64,000 bases of DNA from Bombella apis (lineage in GTDB: Bacteria; Pseudomonadota; Alphaproteobacteria; Acetobacterales; Acetobacteraceae). Below the pieces are notes generated by a model. That model ran no database searches. It saw only the letters and a program-made list of their open reading frames with translations, and was not told the origin of the DNA. The position numbers were made by a program, and so were the translations under genes. Below are positions 9,532 to 18,376 of this stretch, one piece after another. Position 1 is the stretch's first letter, and the number at the start of each line of letters is the position of its first letter. Location: NCBI RefSeq assembly GCF_018221685.1, contig NZ_JAGJTM010000006.1, positions 18,501 through 82,500 on the forward strand. The letters run 5' to 3'.

Positions 9532-10785
9532 ATGATCAGGCCGGGGGAAGTGGTGCGTTTTCTTTTTGTTCATCAGAGCTTCCCAGCGCAATATGCCCAT
9601 ATGGTGGCTCATCTGGCCCGCAGGCCGGAGCATGACGTTGTGTTCATCACGGCGGGCAAGGGGCCGGATATTCCCGGTGTCCGCCGGGTGCTCTATCGTC
9701 CGCCGGAGGTGAGGCAGGATGGGGCGCATCCGTTCGTCCGGGAGATGGACCACGCCATCCATCGGTCTGAGGCCATTGCGACAGTGGCCCGGTCGCTGCG
9801 GGATCTTGGGTTCCGGCCAGATATTATCATTGGGCATCATGGTTGGGGGGAGCTGCTGAATATCGATTCAGTCTTTCCCGGTGTGCCCGTGCTGGGTTAT
9901 TTCGAGTTCTATTATGGTCTGGAAGACCGGGACATAGGGTTTGACCCGGAGTTCCCCATGCCGCAGGAAGCGGGCCTTCTGATCCGCTGCAAGAATGCCA
10001 TCAATCTTCAGGCACTGGCCGGGCCGGGGGAGGGGCAGACACCGACCCGTTTCCAGCTGGGAACGTATCCGGCCTGGGCGCAGGAGAAGATCACCCTGCT
10101 GGATGAGGGGGTTGACCTCACCCAGTATCGGCCTGACCCTTCGTTGCGGCAGAAGCCATTCCGGCTGGGAAGCATCAGCGTTGCCCCTTATGAGACGCTG
10201 GTGACCTATGCTGCCAGGAATCTGGAACCATACCGGGGGTTCCACAGCTTCATGCGCTCTCTTCCCGCCCTGATGAAGGCTCGGCCGGACTGCCGGGTCA
10301 TTCTGATGGGGCAGGAGGATGTCAGCTATGGTCTTCCCCCGGCGGGTGGCGGCACCTGGCGGCAGACCATGCTGAGGGAGCTTGAGGGCAAACTTGATCT
10401 TTCCCGCATCCATTTTGTCGGCTGGCTGGAGAGGGAGCAGATGGTCCGGGTTCTGCAGCGTTCGGATGCCCACATCTATCTGACCTACCCTTTTGTCCTG
10501 TCATGGTCGCTCAGGGAGGCCATGGCCGTGGGCTGTCCGCTTGTGGCCAGTGATACGGCCCCGGTGCGGGAATATCTGACGCACGGGGAGACGGCTCTTC
10601 TGGTTCCCTTCCTGCAACCGGATGCCATCGGTGATGCTGTCCTGCACCTTCTGGAAAACAGGACACTTGCCGAGACGCTGGCTCATAATGTACGGCGCCA
10701 TGCAGAAAATGTGCTGGATGTAAGGCAGTATCTTGCCCAGTATGAGGCCTTGATAGGCAGAATGACAGGTCGTGAGGGAATATGA
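9532..10785 (+). CDS. GT4-family glycosyltransferase
   Basis: The 417-residue protein begins its N-terminal Rossmann domain with VRFLFVHQSFPAQYAHMVAHLA and has a C-terminal GT-B domain with AHIYLTYPFVLSWSLREAMAVGCPLVASDT, which contains the donor-binding region with the E-A-M-A-x-G-x-P signature of GT4 enzymes. It is probably a cytoplasmic or membrane-associated retaining transferase using an NDP-sugar. An alternative start is the GTG at 9553, which would place the MRFLFVHQ-type opening at the very N-terminus with GGGGGAA just upstream. Its stop overlaps the following small gene (ATGA). It probably acts with the other transferases of the locus. Confidence 0.88.
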   Translation: MIRPGEVVRFLFVHQSFPAQYAHMVAHLARRPEHDVVFITAGKGPDIPGVRRVLYRPPEVRQDGAHPFVREMDHAIHRSEAIATVARSLRDLGFRPDIIIGHHGWGELLNIDSVFPGVPVLGYFEFYYGLEDRDIGFDPEFPMPQEAGLLIRCKNAINLQALAGPGEGQTPTRFQLGTYPAWAQEKITLLDEGVDLTQYRPDPSLRQKPFRLGSISVAPYETLVTYAARNLEPYRGFHSFMRSLPALMKARPDCRVILMGQEDVSYGLPPAGGGTWRQTMLRELEGKLDLSRIHFVGWLEREQMVRVLQRSDAHIYLTYPFVLSWSLREAMAVGCPLVASDTAPVREYLTHGETALLVPFLQPDAIGDAVLHLLENRTLAETLAHNVRRHAENVLDVRQYLAQYEALIGRMTGREGI

Positions 10786-11321
10786 ACATGCCGGAGATGG
10801 ACAGGGCTGCCTTTCAGGCATTGGTGGCTGGCTGGATTGTCAAGAAATCCCCGTCTTCTGCGCCGCAGCGGCTGACGGAAGAGGACTTTGCCCAGCTGGA
10901 AGATGCTGCCTGGCGGAGCTGGTGGGCCGGGCAGGCTGGGGCTGAGGAGAATCCGGCAGAGAAAGCCATGCTGAAGAGCGTGACCGAGGGCTGGATCGTG
11001 CAGCGGGAGCGGGGGGGCATACCGGGGCCTCTGGGGGAAGAGGATTTCAGGGCGATCATGAATAGCCTGAAGCCTGAGAGAGTTCCGCCTGCCGTGCCTG
11101 AACCTGTTGTGGAGGCCGAGCCGGAGGCCGTGTCCGAACCGGACCAGCCTGTCCTGCAGCCCTTGCCTGCAGATGCCAACATCAAGGACTGGCGTGCCGA
11201 TTACATGCCGGATGATCTGGGGGCCGGAAACGACGTCCTGCCGGATGGTCGTGCTGTCAAGGATGTTTTGAAGGAAGATCCTTTCTATTTCGCACGGCTT
11301 CATCTGGCTCTGTCCCTCTGA
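10782..11321 (+). CDS. Small acidic protein with a duplicated GWIV motif
   Basis: The 179-residue product is not a family I recognise. It has two internal repeats of about 55-60 residues: ALVAGWIVKK...RLTEEDFAQL near residues 13-40 and SVTEGWIVQR...PLGEEDFRAI near 66-93. A Pro/Glu/Val-rich linker and a C-terminal segment (DWRADYMPDDLG) follow. No signal peptide or membrane helix is visible. It is the last gene of the plus-strand run, overlaps the GT4 stop by 4 nt, and is followed by a strong terminator. A partner or regulator of the glycosyltransferases is possible but only by association. Confidence 0.75.
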   Translation: MNMPEMDRAAFQALVAGWIVKKSPSSAPQRLTEEDFAQLEDAAWRSWWAGQAGAEENPAEKAMLKSVTEGWIVQRERGGIPGPLGEEDFRAIMNSLKPERVPPAVPEPVVEAEPEAVSEPDQPVLQPLPADANIKDWRADYMPDDLGAGNDVLPDGRAVKDVLKEDPFYFARLHLALSL

Positions 11322-11346
11322 GGGCAGATATGGTGCGGAGATCGGG

Positions 11347-11373
11347 AAAGGGTGGCTGTGGCCACCCTTTTTT
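11347..11373 (+). terminator. Rho-independent terminator
   Basis: Stem GGGTGGC / GCCACCC with a TGTG loop followed by six T, 26 nt after the last gene of the secretion/glycosylation run. Confidence 0.9.
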
Positions 11374-11406
11374 CATGCCTGAAAGGGATGCGGGTGTCGG
11401 GCAAAG

Positions 11407-11440
11407 AAAAAGGCATGCCCCTGTGGGAGACATGCCTTTT
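11407..11440 (-). terminator. Rho-independent terminator of dps
   Basis: On the minus strand AAAAGGCATG pairs with CATGCCTTTT around a 13-14 nt loop and runs into a T-rich tail, about 45 nt after the dps stop. Confidence 0.85.
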
Positions 11441-11484
11441 CCCGGTCAGCACGAAGCCCGAAGGCCCCGGTGTGGCCCAAACCC

Positions 11485-11991
11485 TTAGCGGGGGCCTGCT
11501 TCAGCCTGGAGGTGAGCCTCGAGGAACCAGAGGTTCTTGTCCAGCCCGCGGGAGATCTCGGTGAAGATGTCGGATGTATCTTCATCGCCAGCTTCGGCCG
11601 TCACCTTGATGGCTTCACGGACCTTGTTGGCCACGACGCCATAACGCTCTGCCAGAGCCTTTACGTGGTCATGCACGGTGTAGATGTCCGTGGGGTACGG
11701 AGCGCAGTTGGTGTTCTTCTGCACTGTCTGCACGGTACCGAGAGCCACGCCACCCAGCTGGACGGCACGCTCTGCGGCGGTATCGACAAAGCCATCCAGC
11801 CCGCTGCGGAAGCCGTCCAGCATCTCGTGTACGCCGATGAAGTTGACACCCTTGAGGTTCCAGTGGGCCTGCTTGGTCACCAGTGCCAGGTCGATCAGGT
11901 CAGCCAGACGAGCATTCAGTGTCTCGATGGAAACAGCCTTCGTGTTGTCCGGTGTGTTGTTGCTGGTGTGATAATGATTGATCTTGCTCAT
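11485..11991 (-). CDS. dps: Dps family ferritin-like DNA-protection protein
   Basis: The 168-residue product has the Dps four-helix core and the ferroxidase-site signature KQAHWNLKGVNF...HEMLDGF, with the His, Asp and Glu ligands in the usual order, and a conserved C-terminal helix (SRGLDKNLWFLEAHLQ). Dps proteins form dodecamers that oxidise and store iron with hydrogen peroxide and coat DNA in stationary phase. AAGGAG lies 7 nt before this ATG; an ATG one codon earlier would leave only 4 nt. It has its own terminator. It lies 94 nt downstream of the large glycosyltransferase on the same strand and probably has its own promoter, although none stands out. Confidence 0.95.
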   Translation of the reverse strand: MSKINHYHTSNNTPDNTKAVSIETLNARLADLIDLALVTKQAHWNLKGVNFIGVHEMLDGFRSGLDGFVDTAAERAVQLGGVALGTVQTVQKNTNCAPYPTDIYTVHDHVKALAERYGVVANKVREAIKVTAEAGDEDTSDIFTEISRGLDKNLWFLEAHLQAEAGPR

Positions 11992-12085
11992 CATAGTGCT
12001 CCTTCGTGTTCTCCCGTCCTTCACTGGAGGGGAGAAAACTTTTTCAGAAACCAACCGGGAGGGACTCCTCCGGGCCTCGTCACCC

Positions 12086-14590
12086 TCAGGACCATAAATC
12101 CTCTGGGTTGCGGAGGTCAAAGAAGGTCCTCAGGTCCTGCCGGAAATAATGTGGGTATGCCGGATCATTTTTAAAGAGCGGATTGTCTTTCCATCGTTCC
12201 AGCATGATCTGTTTTTCGTTGAAAAAACGGGCCTCATGTTCCGGGCGGTCGTCACTCCCCCGGGAGAAGCTCTCATGATGGACGGCTTCCGCCTCGGCGC
12301 AGAAGAGGATGCGGTACCCGTTGTCGCGGATTTTCAGGCAGAGATCGACATCATTGTAGGCAACGGTCAGGCCGACTTCATCAAATCCCCCCATGGCATC
12401 AAAGAGCGGGTGGGAGACCAGCATGGCAGCCCCGGTGATGGCCGTCACCTCGTGGCTGATACACAGGCGCCCGATGTAGCCGAAAGCTTTCGCCGGCTGG
12501 AGACGATGGACATGGACCCCGATGATGTCTGGCCCGACAGCCACACCAGCATGCTGGATGGTGCCATTGGGGTAGAGGAGCCGGGCCCCGACGGCGCCAA
12601 CATCCGGTGCGGCCTGTGTTTCCTGCACCATCCGTTTGAGGAAATCCGGCTGGGTGACGATGACGTCATTATTGAGGAAAAGCAGCAGGTCGCTGTTGCT
12701 GTGTCTGGCTGCCAGATTGTTGAGCCGGGCGTAGTTGAACGCTTCTTCTACATGCAGGATGCTGATCCGGTCATGGTTCCGTATTCCGTCCAGCCATGCC
12801 AGCGTTTCCCTGTGTGTAGAGAAATTGTTCACAAGGATGATGTCGAAGGCACTGTAGGTCTGGGTGTCCAGGAGGGATTCAACACAGCGCCGTGTCATGT
12901 CCAGCTGGTCCCGGAAGGGGATGATGATGCTGACGGCAGGCTGCTTCCGGAACGGCCAGCGAATGGAATAGAGGCTGAGATGCTCCACGGAAGAAACGGT
13001 CGCCTTGATGCCACGGCGTTTCAGATGCTCGGTGATACAGGCTTCACCGGCCCGGATGGCATTGCCCTTGTTGCTGACACTGCTGGACGTGGAGTTGGGG
13101 CTCTTGCGCCAGTGGTACAGAATTTCCGGTACGTGGTGGATGGCCTCGCGCGGGATGATCTCCACGGCACGGAGGAGGAAATCATGGTCCTGTGCCCCGT
13201 CATGGCGGCTGTCCAGTGGGCCGGTCTGGCGGACAGTGTCTGCCTCCATGAAGGTGAGATGGCAGATATAGTTGCAACCCAGAAGGTAGCGGTAGTCATA
13301 GTCGGGTTTCAGGTTTGGTTCGAGGAAGTGCCCTCCAGCATCCACCTTGTCCTCGTCGCAGTAGAGCAGCCTGGCGCCGGTCTCCAGCGCAGCCCGGACC
13401 ATGTTCTCCAGGGCGACATCCACCAGCAGGTCATCATGGTCGAAGAAGGCAATGTAGGCGCCCTTTGCGTGGCTGATGGCCTTGTTGGTTGCCCCGGCAA
13501 TGCCCCGGTTCACTTTCAGTGAGAATGTGCGGATTCTTCTGTCTTTCCGGGCATATTCCCTGAGGAGCGCTCTGGTCCGTTCACACTGGCTACCATCATC
13601 GACAAGGATGAGCTCCCAGTTTTCATAGGTCTGGTCCAGGACGGATTCGACAGCAGCGCGGAACTCCGCCTCATCTGGCCGCCATGTCGGGCAGAGGACG
13701 GAGACGAGAGGTGTTTCCTTCAGCGGACGGGCCTTGCGCAGCAGGGCTGTCTGTTCCCGCAGGAGGGGGTAATAGCTTTTTGCCCAGCGGTCATAATGCT
13801 GGAGGTTGAGCGGCTTGCGGGGAATCAGCGAGCGTGTGGTGTTGCGCAGGGCTGTCAGCTGCTGGTGTAGGGCGGCGATGCTGTTTTCAATCTGTACGAG
13901 TTTTGCCGTCAGCTGGTCATCGGCCAGGGCCGTGACCAGCGGGCTGCCGACAAGCGGGATTTCGTCAGGCAGGCTGGTAATGGTGATCTCGTGGGGAAGG
14001 CCATCATGATAGCGCTGGGGGATGGGCAGCTCGAATCCGCAGTTGGGGGCGCTTTTCAGGAACTCGACAACATCGCCCCGGTAGCAGTCGGCCCGGACAG
14101 TCCCGACCGGCACACCATCCACCCTGACAGACACGACAACATGGCCGGACCAGTCAGCCCCCGGATGATTGCGGGAAACGACCCAGCCCCGCAGTAGCCC
14201 TTCGAACATGCCATCAACGCAGCTCTGATATTCGGTCTGGGGCGGGCGTGAGAAGGTGAGGGTCTCATGCGCCCTGTCGGGCTGGTCCTCATCGGGGAAG
14301 AGAAGGGCGGTGCGGTCATCAAAGCGGATGGAGATGCCGTGCTGTGCGCCATCACAGGCTTCCGGGGGGAGCCTGAAGCGGAAGCCCAGCTTGTTGCTGG
14401 GAATACGCAGGATCTGGCGGACATCCTCCCGTTTGAGGTCGCAGAGAACCTGCATGACTTCCTGGCCATCCACCAGGACATGCAGCAGGACAACACGGGA
14501 CGGCTCGTGCAGGTTGACAGCCCAGCCTGCAATGATGCCGTTCTGGCTGTCCACCGTATCAACAAAACCCTGGAACTGATGTGCAGGCAT
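12086..14590 (-). CDS. Large glycosyltransferase with two GT2 domains
   Basis: The 834-residue protein starts at an ATG preceded by GGAGAGG. Two N-terminal modules of about 80 residues share the pattern G-hydrophobic-x-GWA/V followed by a v-x-V-DG strand and an R-x-D-V segment (residues about 10-85 and 120-205). A coiled-coil stretch (TAKLVQIENSIAALHQQLTAL) follows. Then come two GT2 domains: VSVLCPTWRPDEAEF...LVDDGSQ...FFDHDDLL, and VSIIIPFRDQLDMTRRC...LVNNFS...FLNNDV. Both have a nucleotide-binding Asp pair. Such tandem enzymes usually build repeating surface polysaccharides or O-antigen-like chains. It is divergent from pstC across 255 nt that hold a Pho-box-like site. Confidence 0.9.
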   Translation of the reverse strand: MPAHQFQGFVDTVDSQNGIIAGWAVNLHEPSRVVLLHVLVDGQEVMQVLCDLKREDVRQILRIPSNKLGFRFRLPPEACDGAQHGISIRFDDRTALLFPDEDQPDRAHETLTFSRPPQTEYQSCVDGMFEGLLRGWVVSRNHPGADWSGHVVVSVRVDGVPVGTVRADCYRGDVVEFLKSAPNCGFELPIPQRYHDGLPHEITITSLPDEIPLVGSPLVTALADDQLTAKLVQIENSIAALHQQLTALRNTTRSLIPRKPLNLQHYDRWAKSYYPLLREQTALLRKARPLKETPLVSVLCPTWRPDEAEFRAAVESVLDQTYENWELILVDDGSQCERTRALLREYARKDRRIRTFSLKVNRGIAGATNKAISHAKGAYIAFFDHDDLLVDVALENMVRAALETGARLLYCDEDKVDAGGHFLEPNLKPDYDYRYLLGCNYICHLTFMEADTVRQTGPLDSRHDGAQDHDFLLRAVEIIPREAIHHVPEILYHWRKSPNSTSSSVSNKGNAIRAGEACITEHLKRRGIKATVSSVEHLSLYSIRWPFRKQPAVSIIIPFRDQLDMTRRCVESLLDTQTYSAFDIILVNNFSTHRETLAWLDGIRNHDRISILHVEEAFNYARLNNLAARHSNSDLLLFLNNDVIVTQPDFLKRMVQETQAAPDVGAVGARLLYPNGTIQHAGVAVGPDIIGVHVHRLQPAKAFGYIGRLCISHEVTAITGAAMLVSHPLFDAMGGFDEVGLTVAYNDVDLCLKIRDNGYRILFCAEAEAVHHESFSRGSDDRPEHEARFFNEKQIMLERWKDNPLFKNDPAYPHYFRQDLRTFFDLRNPEDLWS

Positions 14591-14626
14591 TGTCCTCTCC
14601 TGAAATCAAGGTCTGGTGAAAGATGT

Positions 14627-14648
14627 CTGTTTCATAATTGTGAAATAT
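14627..14648 (+). promoter_or_regulatory. Putative Pho box upstream of pstC
   Basis: Two adjacent 11-bp units, CTGTTTCATAA and TTGTGAAATAT, each fit the PhoB repeat pattern (C/T)TGT-N3-A(T)A(A/T). This is the layout of a Pho box, and it lies upstream of the phosphate transport operon. It also contains the inverted repeat TTTCA-N6-TGAAA (14630-14645). It is about 200 nt from the pstC start and only 37 nt from the divergent glycosyltransferase start, so it could serve either gene. Confidence 0.5.
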
Positions 14649-14845
14649 TTCCGTGCCAGACACATGGCATTTTTCATTCCGAAATGAGGAATACAGAAAA
14701 AAGCGGGTTCTTCCACCATCAAAGTGGGACAATCGCTTTTTCTGACGGTTGTTCTTTGCGGGCAGGGACGGTAATGCACGAAGGCGAGGCATCCTTCATC
14801 ATGAGGGCAGGCCTCTGAAGGTGAAACGGTCAAGGCTTCGGATAC

Positions 14846-15790
14846 ATGCGCATGACGCCCGTATTGCGTTCATCACACCGTAGAGCGGGGTTCGACGCCG
14901 TTTTCCATGGGTTGCTCCTGCTCTGCTCACTGCTGGTGCTGGCCATGCTTGGCGGGCTGATCCTGCTGATGGCCACAGGCGGCTGGCAGGCTTTCACAAG
15001 GTTTGGCCTTTCCTTTTTCACGACAGTCTCGTGGAATCCCGTCAAGGATACATACGGGGTTCTGGCCCCTCTGCTGGGGACACTCGTCAGCACGCTCATT
15101 GCCATGCTGATTGCCGTCCCCATGGCGTTTGGTACGGCCTTCTGGCTGACCTACATCGCCTCGGGGCGGTTTGCCTCCATCGTCGGGACGACCATCCAGC
15201 TTCTGGCGGCCGTGCCCTCCATCATTTTCGGCATGTGGGGGTTCCAGACCATCGTCCCGTTCATTGCCCGTGATGTACAGCCTTTCCTGAACCATCATTT
15301 CCGGCATGTGCCTGTTCTGGGGTCCATGCTCTCCGGTCCTCCGGTTGGTACGGGGCTTGTGACGGCCGGTATCATATTGGCGGTGATGATCGCTCCATTC
15401 ATCACGGCGGTGATGGTGGATGTGTTCGGGGCGGTTCCCCCCATGCTGCGGGAAAGTGCCTACGGGCTGGGGGCAACACGCTGGGAGATGATGCGCAAGA
15501 TTGTCGTGCCCTGGTCCCGCAATGGCATGATCGGGGCGATTGTGCTGGGCATGGGGCGTGCACTGGGTGAGACCATGGCCGTGACTTTCATTATCGGTAA
15601 CGTGACGACCGTGGGCTGGTCCCTGTTTGCGCCACGCAGCACCGTGGCCTCGCTGATTGCTCTCCAGTTCCCGGAAAGCCCGGAAGGCTCCCTGCGTCTC
15701 TCGTCTCTCATGGCGCTGGGCTTCATCCTCATGCTCCTTTCCTGTGTCAGCCTGGCGCTGGCACGTTGTCTCAGAGGGAAACGTCAATGA
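14846..15790 (+). CDS. pstC: Phosphate ABC transporter permease PstC
   Basis: The 314-residue integral membrane protein has about six helices and the PstC landmark FFTTVSWNPVKDTYGVLAPLLGTL near residues 52-75. The binding-protein-dependent permease loop is ESAYGLGATRWEMMRKIVVPWSRNGMIGAI (EAA motif), followed by GRALGETMAVTFIIGN. It forms the inner membrane channel with PstA for high-affinity phosphate uptake. Its stop overlaps the pstA start (ATGA). There is no pstS in the window, so the periplasmic binding protein must be encoded elsewhere. Confidence 0.95.
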   Translation: MRMTPVLRSSHRRAGFDAVFHGLLLLCSLLVLAMLGGLILLMATGGWQAFTRFGLSFFTTVSWNPVKDTYGVLAPLLGTLVSTLIAMLIAVPMAFGTAFWLTYIASGRFASIVGTTIQLLAAVPSIIFGMWGFQTIVPFIARDVQPFLNHHFRHVPVLGSMLSGPPVGTGLVTAGIILAVMIAPFITAVMVDVFGAVPPMLRESAYGLGATRWEMMRKIVVPWSRNGMIGAIVLGMGRALGETMAVTFIIGNVTTVGWSLFAPRSTVASLIALQFPESPEGSLRLSSLMALGFILMLLSCVSLALARCLRGKRQ

Positions 15791-16695
15791 CGGAACCTGT
15801 GATCTCTCCGGCATCTTCCAGCGAGGCCGACAGGGCCGGTTCTGAGTCGGGGCGATGGCGTCCGGGGCGCAAGGCCCTGCGGCGGCAGATGCTGGATTAT
15901 GTGGCGACAGGCGTCAGTATTGTGGCGGGGAGTGTCCTGCTTCTGGTTCTGGTCTCCATCCTCTGGACGCTGCTGAGCCGTGGGCTGGTAGGTCTCTCAT
16001 GGGCAACACTGACGCACAGGATGGGGCCTCCCGGTTCTGGTGGCGGGTTGGCCAATGCCATCGTGGGCAGCCTTTTGCAGACGGGTCTTGCCCTGTTGAT
16101 GGCGGCCCCGGTCGGGCTGATGTGCGGCATCTATCTCTCCGAATATGGGCGCAAGGGCAATCATTTCGCCAGCGCCGTGCGGTTTGTGGCGGACATGCTG
16201 ATGTCGGCCCCGTCCATTCTGATCGGCCTGTTCATCTATCAGCTTCTTGTCGTGCCATTCGGTCACTTTTCCGGGTTCTCCGGTGCTGTGGCGCTGGCCG
16301 TGCTGGCCCTGCCCCTCATCGTGCGGACAACGGAGGACATGCTCCGCCTGGTACCAACGTCCATGCGGGAGGCGGGAGCGGCCCTGGGAGCGGCCCGCTG
16401 GCGGGTCATCCTGTCCCTTTGCCTGCGTTCGGCCCGCAAGGGCGTGACGACCGGCATTCTGCTGGCCCTGGCCCGCATGGGGGGGGAGACGGCTCCGCTG
16501 CTGTTCACATCGCTGGGCAATCAGACCATGTCCACCGACATGACCCGGCCCATGGCCAGCCTGCCCATCGCCATCTACCAGTATGCCGGTGCCTCTTATG
16601 AGGACTGGGTGCAGCTGGCCTGGACGGGTGCCCTGCTGGTGACGTTCGGCGTACTGCTCATCAACATCACCGTGCGGCTTTCATCCCGTCACTGA
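15787..16695 (+). CDS. pstA: Phosphate ABC transporter permease PstA
   Basis: 302 residues from an ATG that overlaps the pstC stop and is preceded by AGAGGGAA. The PstA pattern [35 protein letters not shown] is followed by the EAA loop [15 protein letters not shown], then [16 protein letters not shown]. It pairs with PstC in the membrane. The frame continues upstream to a TTG, but that start would lie deep in pstC and has no ribosome site. Confidence 0.95.
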   Translation: MTEPVISPASSSEADRAGSESGRWRPGRKALRRQMLDYVATGVSIVAGSVLLLVLVSILWTLLSRGLVGLSWATLTHRMGPPGSGGGLANAIVGSLLQTGLALLMAAPVGLMCGIYLSEYGRKGNHFASAVRFVADMLMSAPSILIGLFIYQLLVVPFGHFSGFSGAVALAVLALPLIVRTTEDMLRLVPTSMREAGAALGAARWRVILSLCLRSARKGVTTGILLALARMGGETAPLLFTSLGNQTMSTDMTRPMASLPIAIYQYAGASYEDWVQLAWTGALLVTFGVLLINITVRLSSRH

Positions 16696-16715
16696 AATCA
16701 AGGGAAGAGAATTTC

Positions 16716-17522
16716 ATGCCTTCTGCCTCGATGTTATCTGCCAGCCTGTCGGGCAGGGAACCTGTACAGGATGTCGCCCTTTCAGTACGGGACCTGAACT
16801 TCCATTACGGGACGCACCATGCCCTGCATGGCATTTCGCTGGATTTCCCGGCCCGCTGCGTGACGGCCATGATCGGCCCCAGCGGGTGCGGCAAGTCCAC
16901 CCTGCTGCGTGTCTTCAACAAGATTTACGCCCTTTACCCCGGCCAGCGGGCCACGGGTGAGGTGATGTTCGATGGACGCAACATCCTTGATGATTCCATC
17001 AATCTGGACATGCTGCGCTCCCGCATCGGGATGGTGTTCCAGAAGCCGACGCCGTTTCCCATGTCCATTTATGACAACATCGCTTTTGGCGTGCGCCTGC
17101 ATGAGAAGCTGAACCGTACGGAGATGGACGAGCGGGTGCAGGACGTGCTGACCCGTGTCGCCCTCTGGAACGAGGTGCGGGACCGGCTGAATGCCCCGGC
17201 GACCGGGCTTTCCGGCGGGCAGCAGCAGCGTCTCTGCATTGCCCGCAGTATTGCGACCAGGCCGGAGGTTCTTCTGCTGGATGAGCCGACCTCCGCTCTG
17301 GACCCGATCTCCACAGCCCGGATTGAAGAGTTGCTGGATGAGCTGAAAGAAGAGTTCACCATTGCGATCGTGACGCATAACATGCAGCAGGCTGCACGTT
17401 GTGCCGACCGTGTCGCTTTCTTCTATCTCGGCAGGCTGGTGGAGGTGGATACGGCAGACCGTATCTTCACCAACCCTCGTGAGAAGCAGACACAGGACTA
17501 CATTACCGGCCGGTTCGGATAA
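16716..17522 (+). CDS. pstB: Phosphate ABC transporter ATPase PstB
   Basis: A 268-residue ABC ATPase with Walker [10 protein letters not shown], the Q-loop [20 protein letters not shown] that is diagnostic of PstB, signature [14 protein letters not shown], Walker [13 protein letters not shown] and the H-loop [11 protein letters not shown]. It energises phosphate import by the PstCA channel. It is the third gene of pstC-pstA-pstB-phoU, 20 nt after pstA, with GGAAGAG as ribosome site. Confidence 0.97.
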   Translation: MPSASMLSASLSGREPVQDVALSVRDLNFHYGTHHALHGISLDFPARCVTAMIGPSGCGKSTLLRVFNKIYALYPGQRATGEVMFDGRNILDDSINLDMLRSRIGMVFQKPTPFPMSIYDNIAFGVRLHEKLNRTEMDERVQDVLTRVALWNEVRDRLNAPATGLSGGQQQRLCIARSIATRPEVLLLDEPTSALDPISTARIEELLDELKEEFTIAIVTHNMQQAARCADRVAFFYLGRLVEVDTADRIFTNPREKQTQDYITGRFG

Positions 17523-17542
17523 GCGGGAAGGGGAGAGAGATC

Positions 17543-18268
17543 ATGCCACACGAGCGTTCTCATATCGTCTCGAGTTTTGAGCAGGAGCTGGAACAGCTCC
17601 GGGCCATGATGGTGAAGATTGGTCGTATCGTGGAGGAGCAGGTGGGGCTTGCCCTTCGTGCCATTTCCGACCATGACGAGTCTGCCGCTGAAGAGGCCAC
17701 GAGGCTGGACCCGGAGGTGGACGAGCTGGAGCGGGAGGTCGAGAGTCTGGTCATCCGTCTGCTGGCCCTGCGCAGCCCGATGGGGGCGGACCTGCGGGAG
17801 ATCGTCGCAGCCCTGAAGATTACGGGGGACCTGGAGCGTATTGGTGACTATGCCGCCTCCATTGCCCGCAAGGCCATCAAGGCGGCATCCGGTGACGGGC
17901 AGATTTCCCTGTCCGGCCTGCGGAGTATGGGGCGTCTGGTGAAGGAGAATCTGGGCCGGACGGTGGATGCCGTCATTGCGCACGATGCCAACCAGGCGAT
18001 GGAGGTCTGGCACGCCGATCGGGGCGTGGACGAGCATTATGTGACCGTGTTTCGTGAGCTGGTCACCTACATGATCGAGGATGCCCGGAACATTCGTGCC
18101 TGTACGGAGCTTCTCTTCATTGCCAAGAATCTGGAGCGTATTGGCGATCATGCCACCAATGTGGCCGAGCGGGTCTACTACGCCGTGACGGGTGAGAACC
18201 TGCCCACGACCCGCCCTCGCGGAGGAAGCCCAACCCGCTCATTCGGGCAGGGTGAAGACACGGACTGA
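17543..18268 (+). CDS. phoU: Phosphate signalling regulator PhoU
   Basis: The 241-residue all-helical protein has two PhoU three-helix repeats, each with the metal-binding pattern seen here as LKITGDLERIGDYAASIA and AKNLERIGDHATNVAERV. PhoU couples the Pst transporter to the PhoR/PhoB system and keeps the regulon off when phosphate is sufficient. It ends the pst operon, just before a strong terminator. No phoB or phoR is present here. Confidence 0.96.
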   Translation: MPHERSHIVSSFEQELEQLRAMMVKIGRIVEEQVGLALRAISDHDESAAEEATRLDPEVDELEREVESLVIRLLALRSPMGADLREIVAALKITGDLERIGDYAASIARKAIKAASGDGQISLSGLRSMGRLVKENLGRTVDAVIAHDANQAMEVWHADRGVDEHYVTVFRELVTYMIEDARNIRACTELLFIAKNLERIGDHATNVAERVYYAVTGENLPTTRPRGGSPTRSFGQGEDTD

Positions 18269-18313
18269 TCTGCTCCTCCTACCGGCTCCCGGGAGGGCCA
18301 GCCAGCAGACATG

Positions 18314-18351
18314 AAAAACCCCCGGCAGGCTCAGGCTCTGCCGGGGGTTTT
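18314..18351. terminator. Bidirectional terminator between phoU and the permease gene
   Basis: Near-perfect stem ACCCCCGGCAG / CTGCCGGGGGT with A-rich and T-rich flanks on either side, placed between the convergent ends of phoU and the amino acid permease. Confidence 0.9.
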
Positions 18352-18376
18352 GTGTGATGGCGGGATGCCGGGTCCC

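Noticed and set aside
12149..13522. 457-codon plus-strand frame across the double GT2 gene
   Set aside because: The minus-strand frame carries both GT2 domains and a good ribosome site; the plus frame shows no known domain.
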